This document shows positions 19,924 through 30,941 of a stretch of 64,000 nucleotides of DNA, piece after piece; positions within the stretch are counted from its first letter, which is position 1; the number at the start of each line of letters is the position of its first letter. This DNA comes from Mesostigma viride (Eukaryota; Streptophyta; Mesostigmatophyceae; Mesostigmatales; Mesostigmataceae), in assembly GCA_009746045.1 (NCBI GenBank), contig RPFO01000002.1, positions 2,136,506 to 2,200,505 of the forward strand. The letters are read 5' to 3'. The translations under genes and the position numbers were made by a program. Below the pieces are notes generated by a model. It made no database searches. It had not been told where the DNA came from and saw only the letters and a list, made by a program, of their open reading frames with translations.

Positions 19924-22555
19924 GTACGTCCGGTTGGTGCGCGCGACCATTCGGCTCCGGTTCCATGTCCCCGAGCGCCGCGCCCCAGTGGCCTGCCCTG
20001 ACTGGTCTGCCCTACGCCCGGTCCGGGTAGATCCTGAGGACTGCATGGACGGACGCCGAGCACGAGCGGAACCAGTGCCGACTGGAGTACCTGTCGGGCC
20101 TGGACGCCCGGGCGGACGTCGACGAGCTGCAGACAAGGGTGCTCCCAACGCCGCCATTTTTGCGGGTTTTGCGGCCCGTGCCCCGTTGCTGGCGGCCCGG
20201 CACTTGCCAGTCATGCCCCGCCGCCGCCCCGGCCCGCTCTACCACCAGGACCCCAAGGTCTTGGCCGCCCGGCACCGCCTCAAGCGTAACCGGGACCCGC
20301 TGCAGAAACCGGTGCTCAAGGCCGCCCTCGTGGAGGCCTACGAGCACGCTCAGGACGCCGAGGCGGCCCAGTGCATTGCAGATGCCAAGGCCTGCCAAGC
20401 TCGCAACAAGGGCAAGGACATGTGGTACCACCTCGACCGGCTCGGCGGCCGGCGGCAGCGCACCCCGGTGGAGCACACGGGGGACGGCACGGCGCCGGTA
20501 AGCCTTGAACGCTGGTTGGCCCACAATGTTTCCTTGACAGGTGAGGCTCACGCCCCCGCCGCTTCACCCCGAGACGGCCGCCCGTCTCGGGGTTGCAGGA
20601 CCCCCGCCGCCGCCGGCGCCCCCCTCCTCGGCCGCGGACTACCAAGTCCCCGCCTTGCAGGAGGGCTGCCTTGCCACCAACGACGTCGTCCACCCCTTCA
20701 CTTTGAAGGAATTGGACGTCGCCCTTGCTCGCCTGCGGTACGACGCGGCAGTCGGTGCCGACCACCTTTCGGCTGAGCTGCTGAAGACCCCTGACCCGGC
20801 GGTGAGGGAGCTTCTGCTGGCGTTCTGCAACCGTGTCACTGCTCTCTGACGAGCCTCCGCCTGCTGAGTGGCATGCAGACGGCCATCCGCGTCATGCTGT
20901 ACAAGAAGGGCTCTGCTGCTGACCCCGGTACCTATCGGGGTGTCTGCCTCCAGAGCGCCGCGCTGAAGGTCTTCATGCGCATGATGTTGCACAGCCCAGT
21001 GGCTCCGCGCCGCGCTGGATCCACACCTGGGTGAGTCTCATGCAGATGGGTTTCCGTCGTGGTCGTAACACTGTCATGGCTGTGTTTTTCGCGCGCCGGT
21101 TGATGGAGGAGGTGCGTCGCCTTTGCCTTGACAGTTTGCCGCTGGTCTTCATTTTTGTTTACTATATATCAAGGCCTTTGACACGGTCCTCTGGGAGGCT
21201 CTTTGGGCCATCCTAGCTCTGGACCGGGTGCCACCAGCGTTTATTGCTGCCATTCGTCGACTGTATGAGGGCTCACATGCAGGCAGTAGTGCGGACTGCG
21301 GAAGACACCACCCCACCATTCCCCCTTCACCACGGGGTGTGGCAAGGTTGTGTCCTGTCCCCATACCTGTTCATTATTGTCGTGGATCACGTCATGCGCC
21401 GGGCACGTTACGCGCTTTACTGCTCTTAAGGGGTTCGAGCCAGGCTTGGACATCCTTAACGAGCGCGAGCACGGTGGGGTTAGCACTGCATGGCTATACC
21501 GCCTGGCCCCTCGACCTGATTTATGCGGACGACACCACCCTCATCGCGCGCCCCGCGAGCACATTCAGTCAGACCTGGCTGGACTGTCTGGGCCTGGAGG
21601 CGAGGGCGGTGGGGTTGGAGATTAGTGTCAAAACTGAGGCGATGGTGATTGGGGCTTCCAGTCGCCCGTCTCTGCCGCGGCTGCTTAACGGGACGGAGGT
21701 CCCGTTCCGCGACCGCTTCAAACTGTTGGGGAGCATGCTCCCTGACACCGCCGACGATGTGGACATCCGCATCGGCCTGGCCTGGGCCAGGCTCCGTTCG
21801 CTCAACACCTACTGGCGCTCAAAGGGCCTGGGCGAGCACCGCAAGCGCATGCTCTTCAAGGTCCTCGTCCTCACGGTGCTCACGTACGTATGGCGCCGAG
21901 GCGTGGACACTCACGGAGACACTGGCAGCTAAGCTAGACGGCACGGTTTACAGGATGCTCCGACAGGTCCTGCACGTAGGGTTTTCCAAGCGTAGGTCAT
22001 TAGAGTCTTTGTATCAGGGTATGCCTCGTATTTCGGACGAGATTAGGCAGCATAGGATAGCATTTGTAGGACATCTTGCTCGCACCAGCCAGGTCGACAC
22101 GGCCCTTGGTCTGGCCGGCCCCCAGCGGCTTGGCCAGCCAGGGCGGCATATTTTGACCTGGCCTGGCCCCAAGGACATTCCCAAAAGGGTAGGGAAACAT
22201 GCCACGAACTACACCCAGATGTTGCTGGGCGACCTAGTGGTCCCAGCTAGCCCAGTTTGAACACCGCATCCGCTCTCTCTCCCTTCTTTGGACCGCCATG
22301 CAGAACAAGACGCGGTGGCAGAAGATTGTCAAGGCTCACACGCCAGCCCCTGTGAGCAAGCCACCTCCCCCCAAGAGGCGGAGGCGTTTTGATGAGTAGC
22401 TAGTGTAGTTAAGATTTTCTAGATTAGATAGCTTAGAGTTAGGTTAGTTCGATTACGCGGCTCCCTCCACTCCACCCATCCATCAAGGAATATGTGCTAC
22501 ATGATCTCCCAACGGAGGCATGTTATAATTTAATTTTAATTTAATGCTGGTACAG
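19924..22555 (+). mobile_element. Two-ORF LINE, 3' part (reverse transcriptase, 3' UTR, tail)
   Basis: Begins exactly at the outer edge of the copia LTR with the stretch that follows the endonuclease in LINE ORF2 proteins (VRLVRATIRLRFHVPER). It continues through the reverse transcriptase and C-terminal domain to a TAG at 22397-22399, then about 110 bp of 3' UTR and a TTTAATTTTAATTTAA tail ending near 22545. The same C-terminus, 3' UTR and tail occur as an independent, 5'-truncated minus-strand copy at 54793-55328, which confirms the 3' boundary. Confidence 0.8.
19934..22399 (+). pseudogene. LINE ORF2, reverse transcriptase half (broken)
   Basis: Reverse transcriptase blocks in order are LKELDVALARLRYDAAVGAD, SLMQMGFRRGRNTVMAVFFA, HHGVWQGCVLSPYLFIIVVD, the catalytic LIYADDTTLIA near 21517-21550, and RFKLLGSMLPDTADDVDIRI. 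The C-terminal part has SLESLYQGMPRISDEIRQHR and IAFVGHLARTSQVDTAL, resembling the RRxxWxGHxxR region found after the reverse transcriptase in RTE- and L1-like LINEs. The blocks lie in at least three frames with stops, so it is inactive. Its N-terminal endonuclease is at 7804-8690. Clade (RTE-like versus L1-like) is not settled; the separate L1-type ORF1 argues for an L1-like element. Confidence 0.8.
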
Positions 22556-22995
22556 CACTAGGAACTCGGGGGTGGTAAAAAAGTGGTAAAAAAGTGGTAA
22601 AAAAGTGGTAAAAAAGTGGTAAAAAAGTGGTAAAAAAGTGGTAAAAAAGTGGTAAAAAAGTGGTAAAAAAGTGGTAAAAAAGTGGTAAAAAAGTGGTAAA
22701 AAAGTGGTAAAAAAGTGGTAAAAAAGTGGTAAAAAAGTGGTAAAAAAGTGGTTAAAAAGTGGTTAAAAAGTGATTAAAAAGTGATTAAAAAGTGGTTAAA
22801 AAGTGGTAAAAAAGTGGTTAAAAAGTGGTAAAAAAGTGGTAAAAAAGTGGTTAAAAAGTGGTTAAAAAGTGGTTAAAAAGTGGTAAAAGTGGGTGGTAAA
22901 ACTGTGGTAAAAAGTGGTAAAATGTTGTTTTTACCACTTTTACCACCCACTTTTACCACTTTTACCACTTTTTTACCACCACCGAGTTCCTAGTG
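22556..22995. mobile_element. CACTA-ended fold-back element with 11-bp subterminal array
   Basis: The left end CACTAGGAACTCGG is exactly complementary to the right end CCGAGTTCCTAGTG. Inside the left end is an array of about 30 copies of an 11-bp unit (GTGGTAAAAAA and close variants, 22567-22920). The right arm carries the same motif in inverted orientation (TTTTACCAC, 22925-22980), so the element can fold into a long stem. CACTA ends and subterminal repeats are features of CACTA (En/Spm) transposons. No transposase is present and I cannot see a convincing 3-bp duplication. It lies at the junction between the LINE tail and the resuming Ty3 element. Confidence 0.6.
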
Positions 22996-23078
22996 AGGCG
23001 TTTCATCCCTGACATGGCTGCCATTTCTACACAGCGCCACATTTACTTGCATGCCTTGATCAAGAAGGATGCCCAGAT
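22996..23078 (+). mobile_element. Ty3/gypsy element, short segment between insertions (fossil)
   Basis: It encodes the stretch that normally follows the Ty3 reverse transcriptase palm (RRFIPDMAAIS, then LHALIKKDAQI), so it is a piece of the element seen at 2641-3950. It ends in ATGCCCAGAT (23069-23078), which recurs at 27281-27290 as the target duplication of an inserted LINE. Confidence 0.8.
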
Positions 23079-23089
23079 AAATTAATTAA

Positions 23090-26000
23090 GGGGACGGGAC
23101 ACCCCCGAATTTTTTGGCGCCAAAAAATTCGCGCCGGAACCGAACCTAAAATTTCACGTGCACGGAAAAATTGGGCAAGACGAAGGTGCGATGGCGGCGG
23201 TGATTGACGATCAGGCTCTAGAAGACGCGGCTATTCAGGCCATTGTAGCGTGGAAAAATGAAAATGGGTATGCTACTTTTGATGTCGAACAAATCGTGTC
23301 GCGGGAACAGCTAATTATTCTCGGCTCGGCCGGCAGAAATCACACCCCTCCCAAGGAGGTCACGGACTCGAATACAAAAGTGTAATAAGTTTAGAAACGC
23401 AGCGTATCGCTGGTTTGCTGCGAAAATTGGGTGGAGCGAGCCATATGGGAGTGCCAAAGAGCTGCCCGAAGAAATTTACAACATTATTCGCGCTCGTTTT
23501 CCAGATTCCGCGTACGTGGGCTTCATACCCACGTCGGACAGATAACTGGTTTTTTCGTGCAATATATAACTACTCCCGCAAACAGTAGAATTGCCAAATC
23601 CCGGCAAACGATCAGTGGCGCAGCAGTCACGGCGACTTAAGGAGACATCCGCTGCGTGGCTAGGGGATGATTTTGAGGCAGCAGCCACGCCGCAACCGCG
23701 CAGGGGCAGGGGGCGCCCTCGCGGCTCGACCAAAGAGAAAGGGCCAGGTCGGCGGCGCTCACAGTCGAATAAAAAGAAAAGCAGGGCATCAACAAGCGTC
23801 AGCCCATGCAGCAACACCAGCAACGGGATCGACCCCTGGCAGCGAGGGTGGTGCACATTCAACTCCGTCGAGCAATGGGCGCAAGAGAAAGGCACCGGAA
23901 CTGTATGGACCATCGCCCAAGAAGATCGACTCGCGAGGAAATCACATCAAGGTATATATATGCCTCGCGTCAGACTGCGCCTCAGTGCCCCTACTCGTGG
24001 CCAGCCATTTGAGATGCCTCGTTTGCTGGTGGATGCCCACAACCTTGAGGCCATTCTTGGTGCCATGCATGGCATGCCCCTCCTCAGTGCAAGCTGTGCA
24101 CTGTCAAAATAGGAGAACCAGAGATGCACGCGGGGTCTGATCGTGGCAGCCCATCTTCTGTGCATGGTGCTATGGTGCACTAATAGCAGCTGCACGGGGG
24201 TGGATGGCGGGCCATGATGGTGTACCAAAGACATCCTGTCACCCAACTCTGACCTGCGGCCGGGTACGTGTGGATCTCAACATGCTCAACAGCCTCATGG
24301 CAGTCGCTGGGGTGTTGTTTGGTATATCAGCCAGTACTGGCCCATGCTTGTGCGGCTAGCCACGCTTCTAGGGCTGAGGTGCAGCACGGGGCATAAGACG
24401 TACGTGGCGTAAGGATGTCGCAGCTGCCACGTCTATTGTCAAGGAGCACCTGCACGATCAGCTAATGGAGAACAGGGAGACGGTGCGGGCATGGGAGCAG
24501 GAGCACAAGCGCTTTGGCGTAGATGGGGAGGGGAGGCAGGGCTGCCGCCTGACGCTGGATGGGTCATGGCCCAACCGGGGGTTTGCATCCCCCTTTGGCC
24601 AGCAGTCGGTAATTCACGATGGCACTGGGCTGTGCGTGGGGCACCATGTCTCTGGCAAGTGGTGTCAGGCCTGCGAGGTGGCTAGCAAGGCAGGCAAGGA
24701 GCCCGGGCCCCATGTGTGCTTAATCTCAACCACACAGGCAGCAGTAGAAGCATGGAAGGGGAGGGGGCTGTCTTCTTGCTGCGTGACCTGGCATCCATGG
24801 TTGCGGGCATCAGCACGGGGCAGGTGGTGCACGGGGAGGAGGGGGCAGCAGGGGAGGAGGGGGCAGGAGGGGAGAAGGATGGTTAGCGATGGTGACACCA
24901 CCTGGTTTGCACGGGTCAAAGAGGACACCACTCTTGCAGAGGCAGGCCTCATCCCCGAGAAGAAGGAAGACATCAATCACTTGGGGGGGTGTTTGTACAA
25001 TGCACTGACCAAGCTCAAGAAGGAGCACCTGGGCAAGCTCAGGGGGGTGCTAGATGACCCCACAGTGAACTCCATGTGTTATTCCTTCCGCACGTGCATC
25101 CATGCCAACGGGCACATGGGGGCAGTCCACCTCAAGGGGGCACTACTAGGCAACGCACTGCTGCACTACTTTAACAAGCACGACGAGTGTGAGCAGTGGC
25201 CTAACTATGTGCGGCAAGCGGATTCAAGCCAGCCGCATGTTGAGCAGCAGTGGTGTGGCTCTGTGGTGGGGGACACAACGCCCGGGTGGGGTGGGACCAC
25301 GTGGCTGCCCGTCGCTGCGAGCACGCCGCAGGGGGTGACAGTGGATGTGCTGGGGCTGTTCAAGGCTGACAGTCTGGGCCAAGTACACCACGATGGACAT
25401 TCTGGAGGCCTGCACCCACGATGCCAGCAGCAACAGGAATGAGTTCCTGCACTCCCAGCAGATCAGGGCTGTCCCCGGTGGGAAGGGCGGGTTTGGGGCA
25501 GGGCTGTACCCTGGTGCAATTGCGCGGTGGGCATACTGCACGTGCAGCACGGTGAACAGTGGTGGCTATATAGAGGATGCAGAGGAACTGGGTGTGACAG
25601 TGACCCCCGCTGTCGAGGCGCAGCTGGGGACCATCATCACCAAGAGGGAGTGGCAGCAGCAGCTCAAGGGGCAGCATGACTGGAAGCGGCGCAAGATGAA
25701 AAGGAAGTGGGAGAAGAAGAAAAGGCACTGGAAGGACGGGGCAAGCAGGACCGCTGCACATACAGCAAGGGGGTGCACAATGAGGAGGGGGGGGCAGGGG
25801 ATGAGGATGAGGATGTCATGGATGTTGATGCTATAGGCTGTGCATGTTCTTCTGTGGTGGCCCCACACATACAACTCACAACCCCTTCCTCATCTGTGGT
25901 GGCACTGATTGCGTCCTGGGGGCCCACATGCTGTGCACGGGGCTCACCCTCGAATCCGTGCCAAAGGGGGAGTGGTACTGCCAAGACTGCGAGCCTGGGG

Positions 26001-26543
26001 ACGCCTATAGTGATGATGAATGAGCATTTGGCTAGTGTCTGGCGCTGTCAGGTGCATGGTGATCTAGGAATATCCATCAAATAGGGCTGCACTTGTCAGA
26101 ATGACCTGAAAATTTGGGGCTGCATGTCCCCAACCTCTAGTATTTGGGAATATATGATTTGGCCCTATTCCATGTGTTTATGATTTGATAAATTTTTTTT
26201 TCATTGAAAAAGTACCCTTTTTGCGGGAAAATCCATCAATGTGTGTAAACATGATTATTTTGTGCTCAAAATTAGGTAGCATTTCTCAAAAGTCAGGGAA
26301 CTACATGGGAATATATGATTTGGTCCCAATATGTTTGCCCACTGCCCTAGGAAAAATGTGACTAGAATAGCGTCTTTTTCTATTTTTAGCGCGTTACCGG
26401 TGTCCTGTGGGGGCTAGTACCCCCCCCAAGTGGCTGGAAATTTTTTTTTAATCATATTAATGGTCCCCAATCATCATTGGATTTTTAGCACATGCATAGG
26501 TATGGTTTCCAGAAAAGTGCCCTTTAGGGGTGTCCCCTCCCTA
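23090..26543 (+). mobile_element. Kolobok-like DNA transposon, TTAA target
   Basis: TTAA lies directly outside both ends (23086-23089 and 26544-26547). The left end reads GGGGACGGGACACCCC, and the right end in reverse complement reads TAGGGAGGGGACACCCC, giving a short inverted terminal repeat. The interior has a plus-strand transposase with the core block LTLDGSWPNRGFASPFGQQS. TTAA duplication plus this transposase type points to the Kolobok superfamily. It landed in the TTAATTAA tail of a LINE. A perfect palindrome GAATTTTTTGGCGCCAAAAAATTC (split across 23107-23130) lies just inside the left end. Confidence 0.65.
23191..26023 (+). pseudogene. Kolobok-type transposase with PHD-like C-terminus, broken
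   Basis: A likely start ATG at 23191 opens a 64-codon frame (MAAVIDDQALEDAAIQAIVA). A frame change then leads into KFRNAAYRWFAAKIGWSEPY and IRARFPDSAYVGFIPT, which resembles the P2X7-tail (ballast-type) zinc domain seen in some transposon proteins; this is a weak resemblance. A basic AT-hook-like GRGRPRGSTKEKGPGRRRSQ follows near 23700. The DDE-type core lies in 24465-25442, with LDGSWPNRGFASPFGQQSVI, a CX2C after GHHVSGKW, and MVSDGDTTWF. A further block runs 25345-25836. The end (about 25900-26023) has CGGTDC, HMLC and WYCQDC, spaced like the second half of a PHD finger, then a TGA. The parts occupy different frames, so it is probably dead unless introns explain the shifts. Confidence 0.6.
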
Positions 26544-27985
26544 TTAATTAAACACGTGCTCCCGTTGGGGAGTCACGGAGCACCGAAGTGCTTTAATCCC
26601 TGTGTATGCACAACAGGAGAAAGGGCAGAGACCCCCAGTCTCCTTCATGCCAAAGGCATGCCACAGCTGCATGCGGGCACGCTAGCTAAACGGACACGCT
26701 AACGATCTGGCAGTCTGTGGGTGCAATAAGACCCATGTGAGCATATCATAGCAAGGAGCGTGGGCAAGTAATCTGATCGAAGCCATGACGTAGCATGGCT
26801 GTACAAGGACTAAGCTAAGGCTATGGCTGGTTGTGTACTGTGCGTGAGCGGTGCCTGGACTAGGTATGGTTGCACAGCTAGGCATGCAAACATTCTAAGC
26901 ATGGCTGCCATGGCGGCAGTGACTATACCAATGAAGTCAAGCTAGGGCTATTCTAGTTTAGCCCGCTGCGCCGGGGCGTCCACATCTTGTGGTCGATCAT
27001 CAGGTCCCCGCCCCTCCAGTACACCTTGGGCTTCTGGGGGTCCTGCTTGTGGCGGAGGTATTCAGGCCACAGGTCACGTCGCTGCTGCTGCTGAGCGGGG
27101 GTCAGGTCGTCGTCCAGCGTCCAGCTAGGTGAGGTCATGCAACCGCTTGCGACGAGAGAGGAACCGCTGCTTGTCCTCGCGGGAGGGGAAGGTGAGCATG
27201 CAGGACTGGTGGGGGAGCCGCCTTAATTGTCCCGTGAGTGAGGAAGGCGGTGGCACCCACGCAGTTCTACCTCACCTACCATGCCCAGATTGAGTGGACT
27301 GAAAGGTGTCAGCAGGCATTTAACATTTGACATGCTGAAGCAGAAGCTCACTACCGCCCCTGTGCTAGTCTAAGGCCCCAACCCTGATCTGCCTTACCAG
27401 GTTAGATCAGATGCCTCGCAAGGAGCCATAGGTGCTGTGCTGATGCAAGACCATGGTTATGGACCCCAGCCAGTGGAGTATATGTCCAAGACAATGAGCT
27501 CAGCTGAACGCAACTACCCAGTGCGTGAACAGGAGTTGCTGGGCTTTGTGGTGGCATGTCACAACTGGGAACATCCGCTGAAGGGGGCCCAGTTCTCTGT
27601 TGCCAGTGGCGCCACTGATGGGCAGTGTAAGGAGTCAATTACATTGATGACCGACCACAGACCCTTGGTGCATGCATGTGCTAGAGCAGAACAGGATGAG
27701 CAAGAGGATGGCTGGATGGATGGAATACCTGGGGGGGGTTCAACCTTTCTCTGTGCAGTACGTGCCAGGCTCACAGAATGTGGTGCCAGATGCCCTCTCT
27801 ATGTACGAGACGGGACGGGACCTGATGGGGGAGTTCCATGAGGACTTAGACATTTGTGCTGCCATGATTTCAGTGGTAGAGTGTGGTGCTGTCATGCACT
27901 AGAGCATACTAAGACAGCTAGTCAGCAATTAAGCTTCCCAACTGCGCCCACCCCCTGTAGAGTTTCTTCTGATTTGGCACGCCGC

Positions 27986-28387
27986 AAAGGTGAAAACCAT
28001 TTGCGTTCAGCAACTCAGTGCCGGTCCGCGGAAAACGCGATCTGCAAATGAATCCAGGCCGGAATCGAACTGGGGACCTCTCGCACCAACTTTTGCTGAC
28101 TATAAGACGGACGTCTCCTCGGATCCTAAGGCATCGCCACTGAGCTGACACCTACGTATACAGTCCAACCGCAAAAGTTCTCCTTTCCGGGGAGTAATGC
28201 AAGCCATTCGGATTTTGCACTAGATAAATCATTCGAGATGTGTAGGAGAACTACACATGTGTCCACTCGAGACTTGTTCAGTCTCGACACGTGAGACGGG
28301 CTGAACACGGCTGAAACCTTCTTGAGAAGGGGGCGTAGCCGGTACTATCGAGATCAGCCAAGCGTATATTCTGATTTGGCACGCCGC
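27986..28387 (-). mobile_element. tRNA-related short retroposon (SINE-like)
   Basis: The 19-bp direct repeat TTCTGATTTGGCACGCCGC occurs at 27967-27985 and 28369-28387, so the 402-bp interval is an insertion into the Ty3 element. On its minus strand, 28150-28050 resembles a tRNA promoter: an A-box-like CAGCTCAGTGGCGATGCC followed about 60 bp later by a B-box-like AGTTCGATTCCGG. Acceptor and T stems do not pair well, so it is not a functional tRNA. There is no poly-A tail. Short hairpins (TGTGTAG...CTACACA, 28237-28256; GTCGAGACTGAACAAGTCTC, 28270-28290) lie in the other half. The long duplication fits LINE-mediated mobilisation. Confidence 0.6.
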
Positions 28388-30221
28388 TACTGTGAGAGGC
28401 TTACTGTGAGTGATAGTCTCGAGATGCTCATTGACCAGGGCTCTGTCTCAGGGTTGCATGACAGGCGTCCAGGTCACTGGGTTGCCAGTCACTGCCAGGA
28501 AGTTCCAGGAGAAGTTCTGTTGTCAGATAGCCAGCCCACTCCCACTGTGCAGCCATGTGCAGTCCCTCACATCAAGCGGGGGAGGGGAAGGCCCAGGAAC
28601 TGGATCCTGGAACCAGGGATGCTGTCCAAGTCGGGTTTTGGCGGCTGAGATCAAGGGTTAGTCCAGCCAGCCAGTGGCTGATGCTGTGTCATCCAAGCAT
28701 ATCTGGTAATACTGGTCACCTGCAGGATGATGAGGCGTTGCAGTTGCAGCCCTTAGGGCCTGACAAGCAGTTGGTCTTGCCCAATCCCATGAACATTGCC
28801 CCGTTCGACCAGATCAAAGCCTTCACCAAGACTGAGGACCTGGCCACCAAGGCCATTCAAGAGGGCTGCTTTGGCGACAGGCCTGTAAAGTACTGGGAGG
28901 GGGTTGATCTCTACGTCCACACCCAGGATGCTAACCAATGATGTGGTGTTCAGGAATTAGGTATATGTGCTAGAAATGGCCATTCCCACACTGTAGTTAC
29001 ATTGTTTGGCATGATGATGTGAGTGCCTACCACCCTGGGTATGCAAAACTCCTCCATATGAGGTGCAGGAGAGGTTCTGGTGGCCTGGGATGTTCTGTGA
29101 CTGTCTGATCAAGGCCGGGTTATATGGCTACCTGTGATTCCTGTCAAAGGAACAAGGTTAGGAACCGGGCTGTCCCCATTTTTCCTATATGGCCATGCCC
29201 ATTCCCTTGCGTCACCTGGGTCAGTGTGACTATGGATTTCATCTGTGGCCTGCCTGTGTCTGATGCTGGAAATGACAGGATCCTGGTGCATGGTGATGGA
29301 CAGGCTCTCTAGGATGTGCAATCTCATCCCCTGCAATGCCCACCTAACCGCGGCCCAGACTGTGTGTGGAGCTGTTCATGAAGGAAGTGTACAGACTACA
29401 TGGCATGCCACGTGTGATCATCACTGACCAGGACCCCCTGTGGCTGTCAGGGTTTTGGAAGTCTTTCTTTGATCGACATCCTGGACACTAAGCTGCATGG
29501 CATTTGGGGTGGCCTACTACAGTTGTGCCAGCACAGCTATGCTGTGGAGCGGCTGAACTCGCATTGTGCGGGCCGGAATGCCAGAAGCATTATTGCACCC
29601 ACGATAACAAGGAGTGGGACAAGAAGAAGCTTCCCTTCATTGAGTATGCTATCAACAACTCACCCTTGGCTCCCCACCAAATGTCCCCATTGGTCATCTG
29701 CTGTAATGGCCAGTGTCTCCTGACCCCGTTTGACCTTGAGCTATAGCTGCATGCCTGACGGCGGGATGCTGAAGGCCCCTTCAGGAAACGCTTGACTTCC
29801 GTGCAGCAACTGATTGCCTCCTTTCAGGACGCCCACAGTATTGTTGCTGCCCAGATGATGCAGGCCCAAGACAAGTACTTGAACAATGCCTGGCTTCAGG
29901 TTCTGGCTACTCACACTTTTGTGGCCCCTTGTGACTCAGTGCTCATTGAAGCTAACCGTGCGCTGCCTGAAAAGGAGCTGATGCAGGAAGCTCCAGCCAC
30001 TGTGGTTGGGTCCGTTCCCCGTGCTGGATACCTTAGTTCACTATGGGACTGATGTTCAGGTCCAGGTGCCCTCCCACTGGAGGCTCAAGAACAATGTGTT
30101 CCACCTCAGTGGCTCAGCTCAAGCCAGGCTGTACAAACGCAACACCTTGCAGGGCCGCCTCTCTGCTCCCTTACCCTATGATCGAGTTGGCGGACCCTGA
30201 GGGGGAGAAGATATATGAAGT

Positions 30222-30468
30222 CATATTGGCGTCAGCGCTTGTCGGCGGCGCTGACTCGGGCCATGGCTGACATCATGCTCCGCCGTACGCGGGCTGATTT
30301 TGCGGTGCAGCAGGGCTAATAGGTTCCTCGCGTTAGGAGTTTCCATTGGTCTTATCGTAGTATAGAGCTTTGACATGGCTCTGTATATAGGTTTATAGCT
30401 GGGCGTTTGCTTTGGTTTGAGTGATTTCACTCTGCTGTAAGTAATTATATTTTTAAGATATATGAAGT
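30222..30468 (+). mobile_element. 5'-truncated LINE 3' end
   Basis: The 14-bp direct repeat AAGATATATGAAGT (30208-30221 and 30455-30468) brackets a short insertion in the Ty3 chromodomain region. It begins with the end of a coding frame (SYWRQRLSAALTRAMADIML, then RRTRADFAVQQG and a TAA near 30320) and continues as a 130-bp 3' UTR ending in GTAATTATATTTTT. This is the layout of a LINE copy truncated at its 5' end. The C-terminus differs from the LINE at 19924-22555, so it belongs to another family. Confidence 0.6.
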
Positions 30469-30941
30469 GCATGGAGCAGTTGTTGGCTCACAGGGTCAAG
30501 GGCAACGGTAGGACCAGGCAGCTCCAGTTCAAGGTGCATGCACTGTAAAGGAGAACTGGAGTCAACAGCTACATGGCTTTGGTTGTCTGACCTGACTCAT
30601 AGCCGTGATGTTGTCCAGGAGTACTGCCAACAGCATGGACTCCCTCTCCCTCTCTGTTACAGTGAGATGGTGCAAGGGGTCAACTGCTCCGGCCCTTCAT
30701 ACATCTCAGGACTACATGATGTAATGCATGGATGCTCCTGAACATTGTATGCTGCTTGCTGATGTCCAGATGGCTGAGGAGGCTTTTGACACCACTCTTG
30801 CTCTGGGGCGCTCAGCGTCTGAGGAAGGTGTTCCTGGCATGACAGACCAGAATCTTCCTCCCTCATGCACCATGTGGAGGCTTTGTTTGACATGGTGGTC
30901 AGGCGTGATCCCCGGAGGGGTCAGCAACTGGAAGCTATTAA

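Larger units (their letters stand above)
23079..27280 (-). mobile_element. ORF1-only LINE copy (minus), split by a Kolobok-like transposon
   Basis: Flanked by the 10-bp duplication ATGCCCAGAT (23069-23078 and 27281-27290) inside the Ty3 element. On the minus strand it holds a 5'-truncated ORF1 C-terminus (about 27280-26953, with DDDLTPAQQQQRRDLWPEYL), then a 3' UTR colinear with 6950-7350 including the terminal hairpin, then the TTAATTAA tail. The tail is cut by the DNA transposon at 23090-26543, leaving 11 bp of tail on the far side. Similarity to the copy at 5342-7367 is high. Confidence 0.75.

Noticed and set aside
28050-28150. A tRNA gene on the minus strand
   Set aside because: A-box and B-box resemble a tRNA but the T and acceptor stems do not pair and the span is over 100 nt. 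It is part of a flanked retroposon.
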